DNA from: an uncultured Oscillospiraceae bacterium
GTDB lineage: Bacteria; Bacillota; Clostridia; Oscillospirales; Oscillospiraceae
DNA: 6,619 nucleotides
Reading direction: 5' to 3'
NCBI GenBank assembly: GCA_910577415.1
Contig: CAJTLK010000096.1
Location: 1 to 6,619, forward strand
The position numbers and the translations under genes were made by a program. Positions 1-5,680 of this stretch are shown piece after piece; the stretch's first letter is position 1; each line of letters opens with the position of its first letter. A model generated the notes under the pieces. The model was not told the DNA's origin. It ran no database searches and saw only the letters and a program-made list of their open reading frames with translations.

Positions 1-659
1 TCAACCCCATGATGGGACACCGCGGCTGCCGTCTGGCCGTCACCTACCCGGAGATCGCCGCCATGCAGACCCGGGCCGTCATCGAGGCCGCCGTCAACGT
101 TCAGAAGGCCCATCCCGAGTGGAAGATCGAGCCTGAGATCATGATCCCCCTGGTGGGCGAGATCAAGGAGCTGAAGTACGTCAAGGACGTGGTGGTGGCC
201 ACCGCCGACGCCGAGATCAGCTCCGCCAACATCGACCTTAAGTATGAGGTGGGCACCATGATCGAGATCCCCCGGGCCGCCCTTACCGCCGACGAGATCG
301 CCAAGGAGGCCGAGTTCTTCTGCTTCGGCACCAACGACCTGACCCAGATGACCTTCGGCTTCTCCCGTGACGACGCCGGTAAGTTCCTGGGCGCCTACTA
401 CGACACCAAGATCTATGAGAGCGATCCCTTTGCCCGCCTGGATCAGAAGGGCGTGGGTATGCTGATGAAGATGGCCGTGAAGCTGGGCAAGGAGGTCCGG
501 CCCACCATGCACGTGGGCATCTGCGGCGAGCACGGCGGCGACCCCACCAGCGTGGAGTTCTGCCACGAGATCGGTCTGGACTACGTCTCCTGTTCCCCCT
601 TCCGGGTGCCCATCGCCCGGCTGGCCGCCGCCCAGGCTGCCATTAAGAACCCCCGCTGA
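1..659 (+). CDS. ppdK: Pyruvate, phosphate dikinase, C-terminal part (5' end outside window)
   Basis: This is the C-terminal PEP/pyruvate-binding barrel domain of pyruvate phosphate dikinase, a cytosolic enzyme that interconverts ATP + pyruvate + phosphate with AMP + PEP + pyrophosphate. In anaerobic clostridia it often acts in glycolysis or in PEP supply. The reading frame is open from the left edge (first full codon at base 3) to TGA at 657-659, leaving about 218 residues. Seen directly: an NPMMGHRGCR segment at the left edge, GTMIEIPRA (bases about 252-278), FGTNDLTQ (327-350) and the catalytic-cysteine loop ICGEHGGDP (519-545, Cys codon 522-524). By family knowledge, from memory of the Clostridium symbiosum enzyme, Glu of EIPRA, Asn-Asp of GTND and this Cys correspond to Glu745, Asn768/Asp769 and Cys831. 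Their spacing here matches exactly, so the domain is intact and of normal length. The phosphohistidine and ATP-grasp domains lie upstream of the window. PEP synthase is less likely, because the motifs follow the dikinase pattern. Confidence 0.97.
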   Translation, partial: NPMMGHRGCRLAVTYPEIAAMQTRAVIEAAVNVQKAHPEWKIEPEIMIPLVGEIKELKYVKDVVVATADAEISSANIDLKYEVGTMIEIPRAALTADEIAKEAEFFCFGTNDLTQMTFGFSRDDAGKFLGAYYDTKIYESDPFARLDQKGVGMLMKMAVKLGKEVRPTMHVGICGEHGGDPTSVEFCHEIGLDYVSCSPFRVPIARLAAAQAAIKNPR

Positions 660-686
660 AAAGCGGACTGACAGAAAAGTGAAGCG

Positions 687-720
687 CCCCCGGCCCATTT
701 TTGGGCCGGGGGTACTTTTT
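687..720 (+). terminator. Rho-independent terminator after ppdK
   Basis: A perfect 11-bp GC-rich stem (687-697 with 702-712) closes a TTTT loop and is followed by TAC and a run of five T. It begins 28 bases after the dikinase stop codon and before the next promoter, so it should end the ppdK transcript. Confidence 0.92.
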
Positions 721-793
721 GTCTGCCGGAGGGCAAGGGCTGTGTCTTTTTAGGAGGGAGGAAAAGAAAAGTCAGATAATCCTGTTATGTGAC

Positions 794-823
794 TTTACTA
801 TTTTTCCCCAAATGTGATATAAT
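794..823 (+). promoter_or_regulatory. Sigma-A-type promoter with extended -10, for the DUF1836-degV-prmA operon
   Basis: A perfect TATAAT (818-823) is preceded directly by TGA (815-817), the TGn extended -10 element. A weaker -35, TTTACT (794-799), lies 18 bases upstream. Transcription would start near 830, giving a leader of roughly 35 bases before the GTG at 865. The surrounding AT-rich stretch (about 765-850) contrasts with the GC-rich genes. It is the only clear promoter before the four-gene unit. Confidence 0.85.
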
Positions 824-852
824 ACTCTCGCTGTTCTAATTTTAAAAACCAT

Positions 853-857
853 GGGAG
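853..857 (+). promoter_or_regulatory. Ribosome binding site that fixes the GTG start at 865
   Basis: GGGAG lies 7 bases before GTG 865. The nearby ATG at 851 is out of frame with the gene and overlaps this site, so GTG is the supported start. Confidence 0.75.
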
Positions 858-864
858 CGGTATT

Positions 865-1410
865 GTGGAAGAATTGAAGGAATTAAAGGCTCGGATGGAG
901 ACCCAGCGGCCTGCCGCCTGGGACGATCTGCCCGACCTGAGCCTTTACATGGATCAGGTCATCGGCTACATGCCCCGGCAGCTCATCCGTTACGGCGGAG
1001 AGGAATGGCTCACCTCCGCCATGGTGAACAACTACATTAAGGACGGTCTGCTTCCCCGGGCCGAGGGCAAACGGTATTCCAAGGTGCATTTGGCGTACCT
1101 CACCGAGATCTGTGCCCTAAAACAAATACTGCCGGTGAAGGACGCGGGGCTGCTGGCCGGACACCGCGGACAGGAAGAGGCCGAAGAGGCATACGCTGCC
1201 TTCCGGGAGGAGCTGGACAGGGCGCTGGGTGAGACCGCCCAGCGGCTGGATACCGAGCGGGAAAAAGAAGAATTGCCCCGGCTGGCTCTGGCCCTGGCTC
1301 TGCGCAGCTATGCCGACAAGCTGGCCTGCCAGCGGATCATTGAACTGATCCGGGGCGAAGAGGACGAGGGCAAAAAATCCAAAAAGGAACGAAAGGAGCA
1401 TAAGGCATGA
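865..1410 (+). CDS. DUF1836 domain protein, putative MerR-like DNA-binding regulator
   Basis: A 181-residue soluble protein that I recognise as the DUF1836 family of Firmicutes, which includes Bacillus subtilis YkrK (recalled as a repressor of htpX). The family core spans about residues 23-95: LPDLSLYMDQVIGYM, then a putative helix-turn-helix region LTSAMVNNYIKDGLLP (49-64), then RYSKVHLAYLTEICALKQILPVKD. The order 'strand/turn, YSK, helix' resembles the winged-helix head of MerR-type regulators, but no target or ligand is evident. Residues 100-165 are predicted to be helical and charged, and the tail (about 165-181) is rich in Lys/Glu. The GTG start is supported by GGGAG 7 bases upstream. 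It is the first gene after the promoter, and its stop overlaps the degV start by 4 bases (ATGA), so the two are translationally coupled. A role as local or autogenous regulator is inference from position only. Confidence 0.8.
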   Translation: MEELKELKARMETQRPAAWDDLPDLSLYMDQVIGYMPRQLIRYGGEEWLTSAMVNNYIKDGLLPRAEGKRYSKVHLAYLTEICALKQILPVKDAGLLAGHRGQEEAEEAYAAFREELDRALGETAQRLDTEREKEELPRLALALALRSYADKLACQRIIELIRGEEDEGKKSKKERKEHKA

Positions 1411-2279
1411 GCGATTATGTCATTGTTACCGATTCCTCCGCGGACCTGAGCGCGGAAATGGTGGGGGAGCTGGACGTCAGCGTTCTGCCGCTGAGCTTTA
1501 TCCTTCGGGGCACCACCCTGAAAAACTACCCTGATAACCGGGACATGTCTCCGGCGGAATTTTACCGGCTGATCCGGGAGGGGGAGATGCCCACTACCTC
1601 GGCGGTAAATATGCAGGAGTATGTAGATTTTCTCGCCCCTATTTTGGAGGCGGGCAAGGATGTGTTGGTGCTGGCCTTCTCCTCCGGGCTGTCCGCCACC
1701 TGCCAGTCGGCCAATCTGGCTGCCGACGAGCTGCGGGAGCGGTTCCCGGAGCGAAAGATCGAAGTGGTGGACACCCTCTGCGCCTCTTTGGGCCAGGGCC
1801 TTTTGGTGTGGTACGCTGCCCAAAAACGGCTGGCGGGGGAGAGTATGGAGGCCGTCCGGGACTGGTGTGAGGAGAATAAGCTCCACCTGTGCCACTGGTT
1901 CACGGTAAACGACCTGATGCACCTGAAGCGGGGAGGCCGGGTTTCGGCGGCCACCGCCGTGGCGGGCACCCTTCTCCAGATCAAGCCGGTGCTCCACGTG
2001 GATAACGAGGGGCGGCTTATCAACATGGCAAAGGCGCGGGGGCGGCTGGCCGCTTTAGACGCCCTGGTCAAAAAGGTGGGGGAGACCGGCACAGACCTGT
2101 CGGAGCAAGTCATCTTCATCAGCCACAGCGACTGCCTGGAGGAGGCCAAGTATGTGGGGGAGAAGATCAAGGAAGAATACCATGTGAAGGACGTGGTATA
2201 TAACTTCATCGGCCCGGTCATCGGCAGTCACACCGGGCAGGGGTGTGTGGCCCTCTTTTTCCTGGGCACGCAGCGCTGA
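1407..2279 (+). CDS. DegV family protein (fatty-acid-binding, FakB-like)
   Basis: A 290-residue protein, normal length for the DegV family. Members of this family bind a fatty acid and, in the characterised FakA-FakB system, present it for phosphorylation to acyl phosphate for membrane lipid synthesis. Family marks are seen in order: VIVTDSSADLS at the N terminus (5-15), MPTTSAVN (61-68), a lipid-binding loop FSSGLSATCQSA (91-102), VDTLCASLGQG (121-131), LKRGGRVS (173-180), IKPVLHV (192-198) and the C-terminal GPVIGSHTGQG (269-279). By family knowledge, the Thr/Ser of TTS and the His of SHTG contact the lipid carboxylate. There is no signal peptide or membrane segment. The start has AAAGGAG (1392-1398) 8 bases upstream, and the ATGA overlap couples it to the DUF1836 gene. 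No FakA kinase gene is in this window, so the phosphorylation partner would have to be elsewhere. Most genomes carry several DegV paralogues, and the ligand cannot be assigned here. Confidence 0.95.
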   Translation: MSDYVIVTDSSADLSAEMVGELDVSVLPLSFILRGTTLKNYPDNRDMSPAEFYRLIREGEMPTTSAVNMQEYVDFLAPILEAGKDVLVLAFSSGLSATCQSANLAADELRERFPERKIEVVDTLCASLGQGLLVWYAAQKRLAGESMEAVRDWCEENKLHLCHWFTVNDLMHLKRGGRVSAATAVAGTLLQIKPVLHVDNEGRLINMAKARGRLAALDALVKKVGETGTDLSEQVIFISHSDCLEEAKYVGEKIKEEYHVKDVVYNFIGPVIGSHTGQGCVALFFLGTQR

Positions 2280-2290
2280 AAATACATGAG

Positions 2291-2318
2291 ACGGCGGCGG
2301 GGGAAGCTCCGCCGCCGT
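2291..2318 (+). other. Perfect 10-bp intercistronic hairpin between degV and prmA
   Basis: ACGGCGGCGG (2291-2300) pairs perfectly with 2309-2318 around an 8-base loop (GGGAAGCT). It is followed only by TTTGATAA, so the T run is weak for a full terminator. It lies 11 bases after the degV stop codon and ends 5 bases before the prmA ribosome site (2324-2329). It could be a leaky terminator, an mRNA-stability element, or a structure that tunes prmA translation. The sequence shows the structure but not which of these is true. Confidence 0.7.
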
Positions 2319-2323
2319 TTGAT

Positions 2324-2329
2324 AAGGAG
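2324..2329 (+). promoter_or_regulatory. Ribosome binding site that fixes the prmA start at 2337
   Basis: AAGGAG ends 7 bases before ATG 2337 and only 1 base before the alternative ATG 2331. The upstream in-frame ATG at 2286 has no such site, so 2337 is favoured. Confidence 0.8.
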
Positions 2330-2336
2330 AATGACC

Positions 2337-3278
2337 ATGGATAATTGGCTGGAAGTGACGGTGGAGACCAGCGACGCCGAGCTGGAGGCCCTGGCGGCGC
2401 GTCTCACCATGAACGGCGCTGAGGGCCTGGTGCTGGAGAGCGAGAGCGATTTCCAGACCTTTTTGGAGCAGAACCGGCAATACTGGGACTATGTGGACGA
2501 TGCCCTGCTGGAGCGGATGCGGGGCATGGCCCGGATCAAGTTCTATGTCACCGATGACGCCGGGGGCCGGGAGCAGATGGCCCAGGCCCTGCGGGGCATT
2601 GAAAACCCCGTTTCCACCGTGAAGCTGAAGGAGGAGGACTGGGCCTACGGCTGGCAGAAGTACTATCAACCTATGGCCGTGGGGGAAAAGATTTGGATCG
2701 TGCCCGAGTGGGAGCGGGGAAAGAGCGTTCCCGATGGCCGCACAGCGGTGTACCTCAACCCTGGCCTCACCTTCGGCACCGGCTCCCATGCGTCCACGCA
2801 GCTCTGCCTTACCCTGCTGGAAAAGTATCTGAAGGGCGGAGGCGCCGTGCTGGACCTGGGCTGCGGCAGCGGCATTCTGTCCATCGCCGCCATGAACCTG
2901 GGGGCGGCGCATGCTCTGGGGGTGGACATCGATCCCAAGGCGGTGGACGTGGCCTATGAAAATGCCGCCCTCAACGCCATTGAGCCGCCCCGGTACACCG
3001 TCCGGGCGGGGGACGTACTCTCTGACAAAACGCTGGTGGATGAGCTGGCCCAGGCGGGGCCGTTCCGGGTGGTGCTGGCCAACATCGTCGCCGACGTTAT
3101 TATCCCTCTGTCCGCCTTTGCCCGGCGGTTTTCCGTCCCCGGCGGCATTTTCCTCTGCTCGGGAATTATTGACACACGGGCAAACGAGGTGGAGGCAGTC
3201 TTAAAAAAGAACGGCATGACCATTTTGGAGCGGCTGGAAAAGGACGGCTGGTGCGCCTTCGCGGCAGAAATGGAGTGA
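2337..3278 (+). CDS. prmA: Ribosomal protein L11 methyltransferase
   Basis: A 313-residue S-adenosylmethionine-dependent methyltransferase that, by family knowledge, methylates ribosomal protein L11 in the cytosol. The N-terminal domain (about 1-110) has the L11-recognition fold and ends in the characteristic EEDWAYGWQKYYQP (99-112). The catalytic domain shows NPGLTFGTGSHASTQLCL (141-158), a PrmA hallmark. It also shows SAM motif I VLDLGCGSGILS (171-182), motif II VDIDPKAV (196-203) and LANIVADVIIPL (247-258), equivalent to the conserved Asn-Ile motif near the active site. Length is normal. I chose ATG 2337 because MDNWLEVTVETSD matches how PrmA proteins begin and AAGGAG sits 7 bases upstream. 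The longer in-frame start at 2286 would add 17 Arg-rich residues encoded by the intercistronic hairpin and is judged false. The metallophosphoesterase gene follows 4 bases later. Confidence 0.96.
   Translation: MDNWLEVTVETSDAELEALAARLTMNGAEGLVLESESDFQTFLEQNRQYWDYVDDALLERMRGMARIKFYVTDDAGGREQMAQALRGIENPVSTVKLKEEDWAYGWQKYYQPMAVGEKIWIVPEWERGKSVPDGRTAVYLNPGLTFGTGSHASTQLCLTLLEKYLKGGGAVLDLGCGSGILSIAAMNLGAAHALGVDIDPKAVDVAYENAALNAIEPPRYTVRAGDVLSDKTLVDELAQAGPFRVVLANIVADVIIPLSAFARRFSVPGGIFLCSGIIDTRANEVEAVLKKNGMTILERLEKDGWCAFAAEME
3272..3275 (+). promoter_or_regulatory. Ribosome binding site inside the prmA 3' end
   Basis: GGAG overlaps the last codons of prmA and lies 7 bases before GTG 3283. It supports that GTG as the start and implies translational coupling of the two genes. 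Confidence 0.65.
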
Positions 3279-3282
3279 GAGC

Positions 3283-4395
3283 GTGAAAAAGAAGGCCATC
3301 GTTAAGACCTGGGAGCCGCCCCAGGGGCGGAGGACGCTGATCGTCAGCGACATTCATGGAAATCTGCCTTATCTCAAGGGAGTGCTTGCAAAAGCGGGCT
3401 TTTGCAAGGACGACGTCCTTGTTGTCCTGGGAGATATGGTGGAACGTTCGGAGACCAGCCTGGAGACATTACAATATGTGATGGAGCTAAGCAAAAATTA
3501 CACAGTGTATACCGTCTGCGGCAACTGCGACAATTTGGTCATTGACTTTGTGCGGGGCGGAAAGGAGTTATCGACGGAATTTTTCGGGCGCTGGTTTTCC
3601 CGTCACGGAGAGCGGTGCGTTCTGGTAAAAATGGCCCACATGGCGGGGGCCTCTGTGGTGTCTCCAGCGGATTATCCTGCCGCCCAAAGGGCCATTCTGG
3701 AAGAATTCCCGGAGGAGATCGCCTTTCTGGAGAGTCTGCCCCACATCCTCGTTAACGACCACTATCTTCTGGTCCACGGCGGCGTGCCCAGGGAAGATGG
3801 GTTGGAGGAGCTGGACGCTTTTTCCTGTATGAAAAACGACGAGTTTCTTTTGGAAAGCCACCTCTTTCCCCACAACTTCCGCCGCTGGGTAGTGGTGGGG
3901 CACACGCCCGTGACCCTCTGCCGGGAGGATATCCCCTCGGCGGCGCCCCTGCTGGACGATAAGCGGCATGTAGTCGGCATCGACGGCGGCTGCACCCTGA
4001 AGCTGGACGGTCAGCTCAACGCCCTGATCCTGCCCCGGGAGCCAGGGGGAGAGTTCTCCTGTGTCTCCTACGACGGGTTCCCGGAAATGACCGCTCTGGA
4101 TGCCCAGCAGTCCAGCGCCGATCCTATCAACATCCGCTGGGGACATAGCAAGCTGGAGATATTGGAACGGGGAGAGCTGTTCTCCCGGTGCCGCCATGTG
4201 GAGAGCGGGCGGGAGCTGGACGTGCTCACCGAGTACCTCTGGGAGCGGGACGGGGAGACCTACTGTGAGGACTCCACCGACTACCGCCTGCCGGTAGTTC
4301 CCGGCGATACCCTCTCGGTAGTGCGGCGGCTGAGCGATAGGGCTTTATGCAAAAAGGACGCCGTCACCGGGTGGTACTTTGGGCGGCTGGAATGA
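3283..4395 (+). CDS. Calcineurin-like metallophosphoesterase with C-terminal SH3-like extension
   Basis: A 370-residue cytosolic protein with no signal peptide or membrane segment. Residues about 17-250 form a calcineurin-like metallophosphoesterase, whose family uses two metal ions to hydrolyse phosphomono- or diesters. Metal-binding motifs are seen in order: SDIHGN (22-27), LGDMVER (49-55), GNCDN (80-84), LLVHGG (162-167) and VVVGHTP (203-209), followed by GIDGGC (232-237). The overall plan resembles PPP-type protein phosphatases and ApaH, but the usual GNHE/GNHD reads GNCD, as in YfcE/MJ0936-type enzymes, so the substrate is open. A separate C-terminal region of about 85 residues (about 283-370) contains VSG-free beta-rich sequence ending in PGDTLSVVRRL and DAVTGWYFGRLE. 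The Gly-Trp-Tyr ending is reminiscent of SH3-like barrels (inference). GTG 3283 is supported by GGAG 7 bases upstream. It is the last gene of the operon, and no terminator follows it. Confidence 0.88.
   Translation: MKKKAIVKTWEPPQGRRTLIVSDIHGNLPYLKGVLAKAGFCKDDVLVVLGDMVERSETSLETLQYVMELSKNYTVYTVCGNCDNLVIDFVRGGKELSTEFFGRWFSRHGERCVLVKMAHMAGASVVSPADYPAAQRAILEEFPEEIAFLESLPHILVNDHYLLVHGGVPREDGLEELDAFSCMKNDEFLLESHLFPHNFRRWVVVGHTPVTLCREDIPSAAPLLDDKRHVVGIDGGCTLKLDGQLNALILPREPGGEFSCVSYDGFPEMTALDAQQSSADPINIRWGHSKLEILERGELFSRCRHVESGRELDVLTEYLWERDGETYCEDSTDYRLPVVPGDTLSVVRRLSDRALCKKDAVTGWYFGRLE
3385..3420. repeat. Two abutting inverted repeats inside the metallophosphoesterase gene
   Basis: CTTGCAAAAG (3385-3394) pairs perfectly with 3399-3408 around a CGGG loop. 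The right arm overlaps a second palindrome, AAGGACG-A-CGTCCTT (3406-3420, 7-base arms). Both lie in codons for the segment between SDIHGN and GDMVER. There is no T run, so a terminator is unlikely. Confidence 0.7.
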
Positions 4396-4398
4396 GCC

Positions 4399-4427
4399 TT
4401 GCCTCCCGCTTTTGGCTGTGGTATAAT
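4399..4427 (+). promoter_or_regulatory. Sigma-A-type promoter with extended -10, for the alcohol dehydrogenase
   Basis: TATAAT (4422-4427) is preceded by TGG (4419-4421), an extended -10. TTGCCT (4399-4404) serves as -35 with a 17-base spacer. It starts 4 bases after the metallophosphoesterase stop, so the dehydrogenase is separately transcribed, possibly with read-through from the upstream operon because no terminator intervenes. The start would fall near 4434, giving a leader of about 55 bases. Confidence 0.85.
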
Positions 4428-4431
4428 TTTT

Positions 4432-4445
4432 CCAGAATATTCCGG
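4432..4445. promoter_or_regulatory. Imperfect palindrome at the predicted transcription start, candidate operator
   Basis: CCAGAATATTCCGG is a 14-bp palindrome with one mismatched pair (4434/4443), with its core GAATATTC perfect. It lies 4 bases after the -10 element, where a bound repressor would block transcription. I do not recognise it as the site of a known regulator. Confidence 0.4.
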
Positions 4446-4459
4446 GACAGCGGTCCCGG
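4442..4459 (+). other. Leader hairpin upstream of the alcohol dehydrogenase
   Basis: CCGGGAC (4442-4448) pairs with GTCCCGG (4453-4459) around the tetraloop AGCG. It lies about 8 bases from the predicted 5' end of the mRNA and 14 bases before AGGAGG, and is not followed by a T run. It could stabilise the 5' end of the transcript. It shares bases 4442-4445 with the palindrome just upstream. Confidence 0.6.
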
Positions 4460-4473
4460 TCAAAAATGAAAGC

Positions 4474-4479
4474 AGGAGG
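4474..4479 (+). promoter_or_regulatory. Ribosome binding site that fixes the dehydrogenase start at 4489
   Basis: A consensus AGGAGG lies 9 bases before ATG 4489 and 12 before ATG 4492. It excludes a longer in-frame TTG start at 4399, which would fall inside the promoter. Confidence 0.85.
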
Positions 4480-4488
4480 AAAGGCGTT

Positions 4489-5664
4489 ATGATGAATTTT
4501 GAGTACTTTACCCCTACTAAGGTAGTCTTCGGAAAGGGAACAGTGGACAAGGTGGGCGAGCTGGTCAAGGCCCAGGGGGGCACCAAGGTCCTCATCCACT
4601 ACGGCGGTGGCAGCGTCAAGCGCACCGGGCTTCTGGACCGGGTGAAGGCCGCCCTGGACGCGGCGGGGATCGCCCATGTGGAGCTGGGCGGCGTGGTGCC
4701 CAACCCCCGCATCAGCTTGGTACGGGAGGGCCTGGAGCTTTGCCGGAAGGAGGGCGTCGACTTCCTCCTGCCCGTGGGCGGCGGCAGCGTCATCGACTCG
4801 GCCAAGGCCATCGGCTATGGCCTTGCCAACGGCGGCGACCCCTGGGATTTCTATGACTTCAAGCGCACCCCCACCGCCTGCGCCCCTGTAGGCGTCATCG
4901 TCACCATTGCCGCCGCCGGCAGCGAGATGAGCAATTCCTCGGTTATCACCAACGAGGACGGCTGGCTCAAGCGGGGGTGCAATACCGACTACTCCCGGCC
5001 CAGGTTCGCCATCATGGACCCGGAGCTGACCATGACCCTGCCCGATTACCAGACCGCCTGTGGCTGCGCCGATGTTTTGATGCACACCATGGAGCGCTAC
5101 TTCAACTTTGACGTGATGGACCTGACCGACGCCCTGGCCGAGGGGCTGATGCGCACCGTCATCGACGCGTCCAAGGTACTGGTAAAGGACCCGAAGAACT
5201 ACGACGCCCGGGCCAACGTCCTCTGGGCCTCCAGCCTGTCTCACAACGGACTTACCGGCTGCGGCGCGGGCAACGGCGACTGGGCCTGTCACCGGCTGGA
5301 GCACGAGGTGGGCGGTATGTTTGATGTGGCCCACGGCGCGGGACTGGCCGCCATCTGGGGCAGCTGGGCGCGGTACGTCCTGCCTCAGAACCCGGCCCGA
5401 TTTGCCAAGTTTGCCGTCAATGTGCTGGGGGTGGCTCCCCAGGGCGGCGACACCGCCACCGCGCTGAAGGGCATCGAGGCCATGGAGGACTTCTACCGGG
5501 CCATCAAGATGCCCACCAACCTGCGGGAGCTGGGCGTGGAGCCTACGGAAGAGCAAATTTTGGAGCTGGCGGAAAAGTGCGATATCGCCACCCGTGGCAA
5601 CCTGGGCGCAGTGAAGCACCTGAGCCGGGAGGATATGGCGAACATCTACCGCATGGCGAGGTAA
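4489..5664 (+). CDS. Iron-containing NAD(P)H-dependent alcohol dehydrogenase, YqhD/BdhA (butanol dehydrogenase) type
   Basis: A 391-residue group III alcohol dehydrogenase that reduces aldehydes to alcohols in the cytosol, normal length for the family. The N-terminal nucleotide-binding half shows FGKG (14-17), YGGGSVKRTGLLDRV (38-52), typical of the YqhD/butanol-dehydrogenase branch, and the signature GGGSVIDSAKAI (97-108). The C-terminal helical half carries the metal ligands expected from the family: Asp195 and His199 in GCADVLMHTME, His268 in CHRLEHEVGGM, and His282 in DVAHGAGLA. His272 matches the extra conserved active-site His. The YGGGS turn suggests NADPH preference, as in YqhD (family knowledge), but this cannot be proven here. 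The likely role is disposal of reducing power in fermentation or detoxification of short aldehydes. It has its own promoter, leader hairpin and terminator, so it appears to be a single-gene unit. ATG 4489 is chosen over TTG 4399 because of AGGAGG 9 bases upstream and because MMNFEYFTPTKVVFGKG is the usual beginning. Confidence 0.95.
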   Translation: MMNFEYFTPTKVVFGKGTVDKVGELVKAQGGTKVLIHYGGGSVKRTGLLDRVKAALDAAGIAHVELGGVVPNPRISLVREGLELCRKEGVDFLLPVGGGSVIDSAKAIGYGLANGGDPWDFYDFKRTPTACAPVGVIVTIAAAGSEMSNSSVITNEDGWLKRGCNTDYSRPRFAIMDPELTMTLPDYQTACGCADVLMHTMERYFNFDVMDLTDALAEGLMRTVIDASKVLVKDPKNYDARANVLWASSLSHNGLTGCGAGNGDWACHRLEHEVGGMFDVAHGAGLAAIWGSWARYVLPQNPARFAKFAVNVLGVAPQGGDTATALKGIEAMEDFYRAIKMPTNLRELGVEPTEEQILELAEKCDIATRGNLGAVKHLSREDMANIYRMAR

Positions 5665-5680
5665 AAAGAAATTGAACAGG

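Noticed and set aside
752..761. Strong Shine-Dalgarno-like AGGAGGGAGG in the gap after ppdK
   Set aside because: No usable start follows: the next ATG (787) is directly followed by a stop codon. It is probably a chance purine run upstream of the promoter.
660..864. Riboswitch or small RNA in the gap between ppdK and the DUF1836 gene
   Set aside because: The gap is accounted for by a terminator and a promoter. The predicted leader is only about 35 bases and shows no conserved riboswitch motif.
1308..1997. Minus-strand open frame of 229 codons opposite the DUF1836 gene and degV
   Set aside because: It is antisense to two well-supported genes and shows no domain.
2286..2336. Upstream in-frame ATG start for prmA
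   Set aside because: It has no ribosome site, and its extra residues are encoded by the intercistronic hairpin. ATG 2337 has AAGGAG at the right distance.
2055..2912. Minus-strand open frame of 285 codons across degV and prmA
   Set aside because: It overlaps two certain genes and the hairpin, has no recognisable domain, and shows His/Gln/Pro/Leu-rich composition typical of shadow frames.
4432..4459. Rex redox-repressor operator before the dehydrogenase
   Set aside because: The palindrome CCAGAATATTCCGG lacks the TTGT...ACAA ends of known Rex sites, so it is reported only as an unknown candidate operator.
4399..4488. Upstream in-frame TTG start for the alcohol dehydrogenase
   Set aside because: It would translate through the -35, -10 and leader hairpin. 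AGGAGG at 4474-4479 and the family N terminus support ATG 4489.
4345..5619. Long minus-strand open frame of 424 codons opposite the alcohol dehydrogenase
   Set aside because: It is antisense to a well-supported gene. The product is a low-complexity Gly/Ala/His/Val-rich string with no family marks, and it is explained by few stop codons in GC-rich antisense frames.
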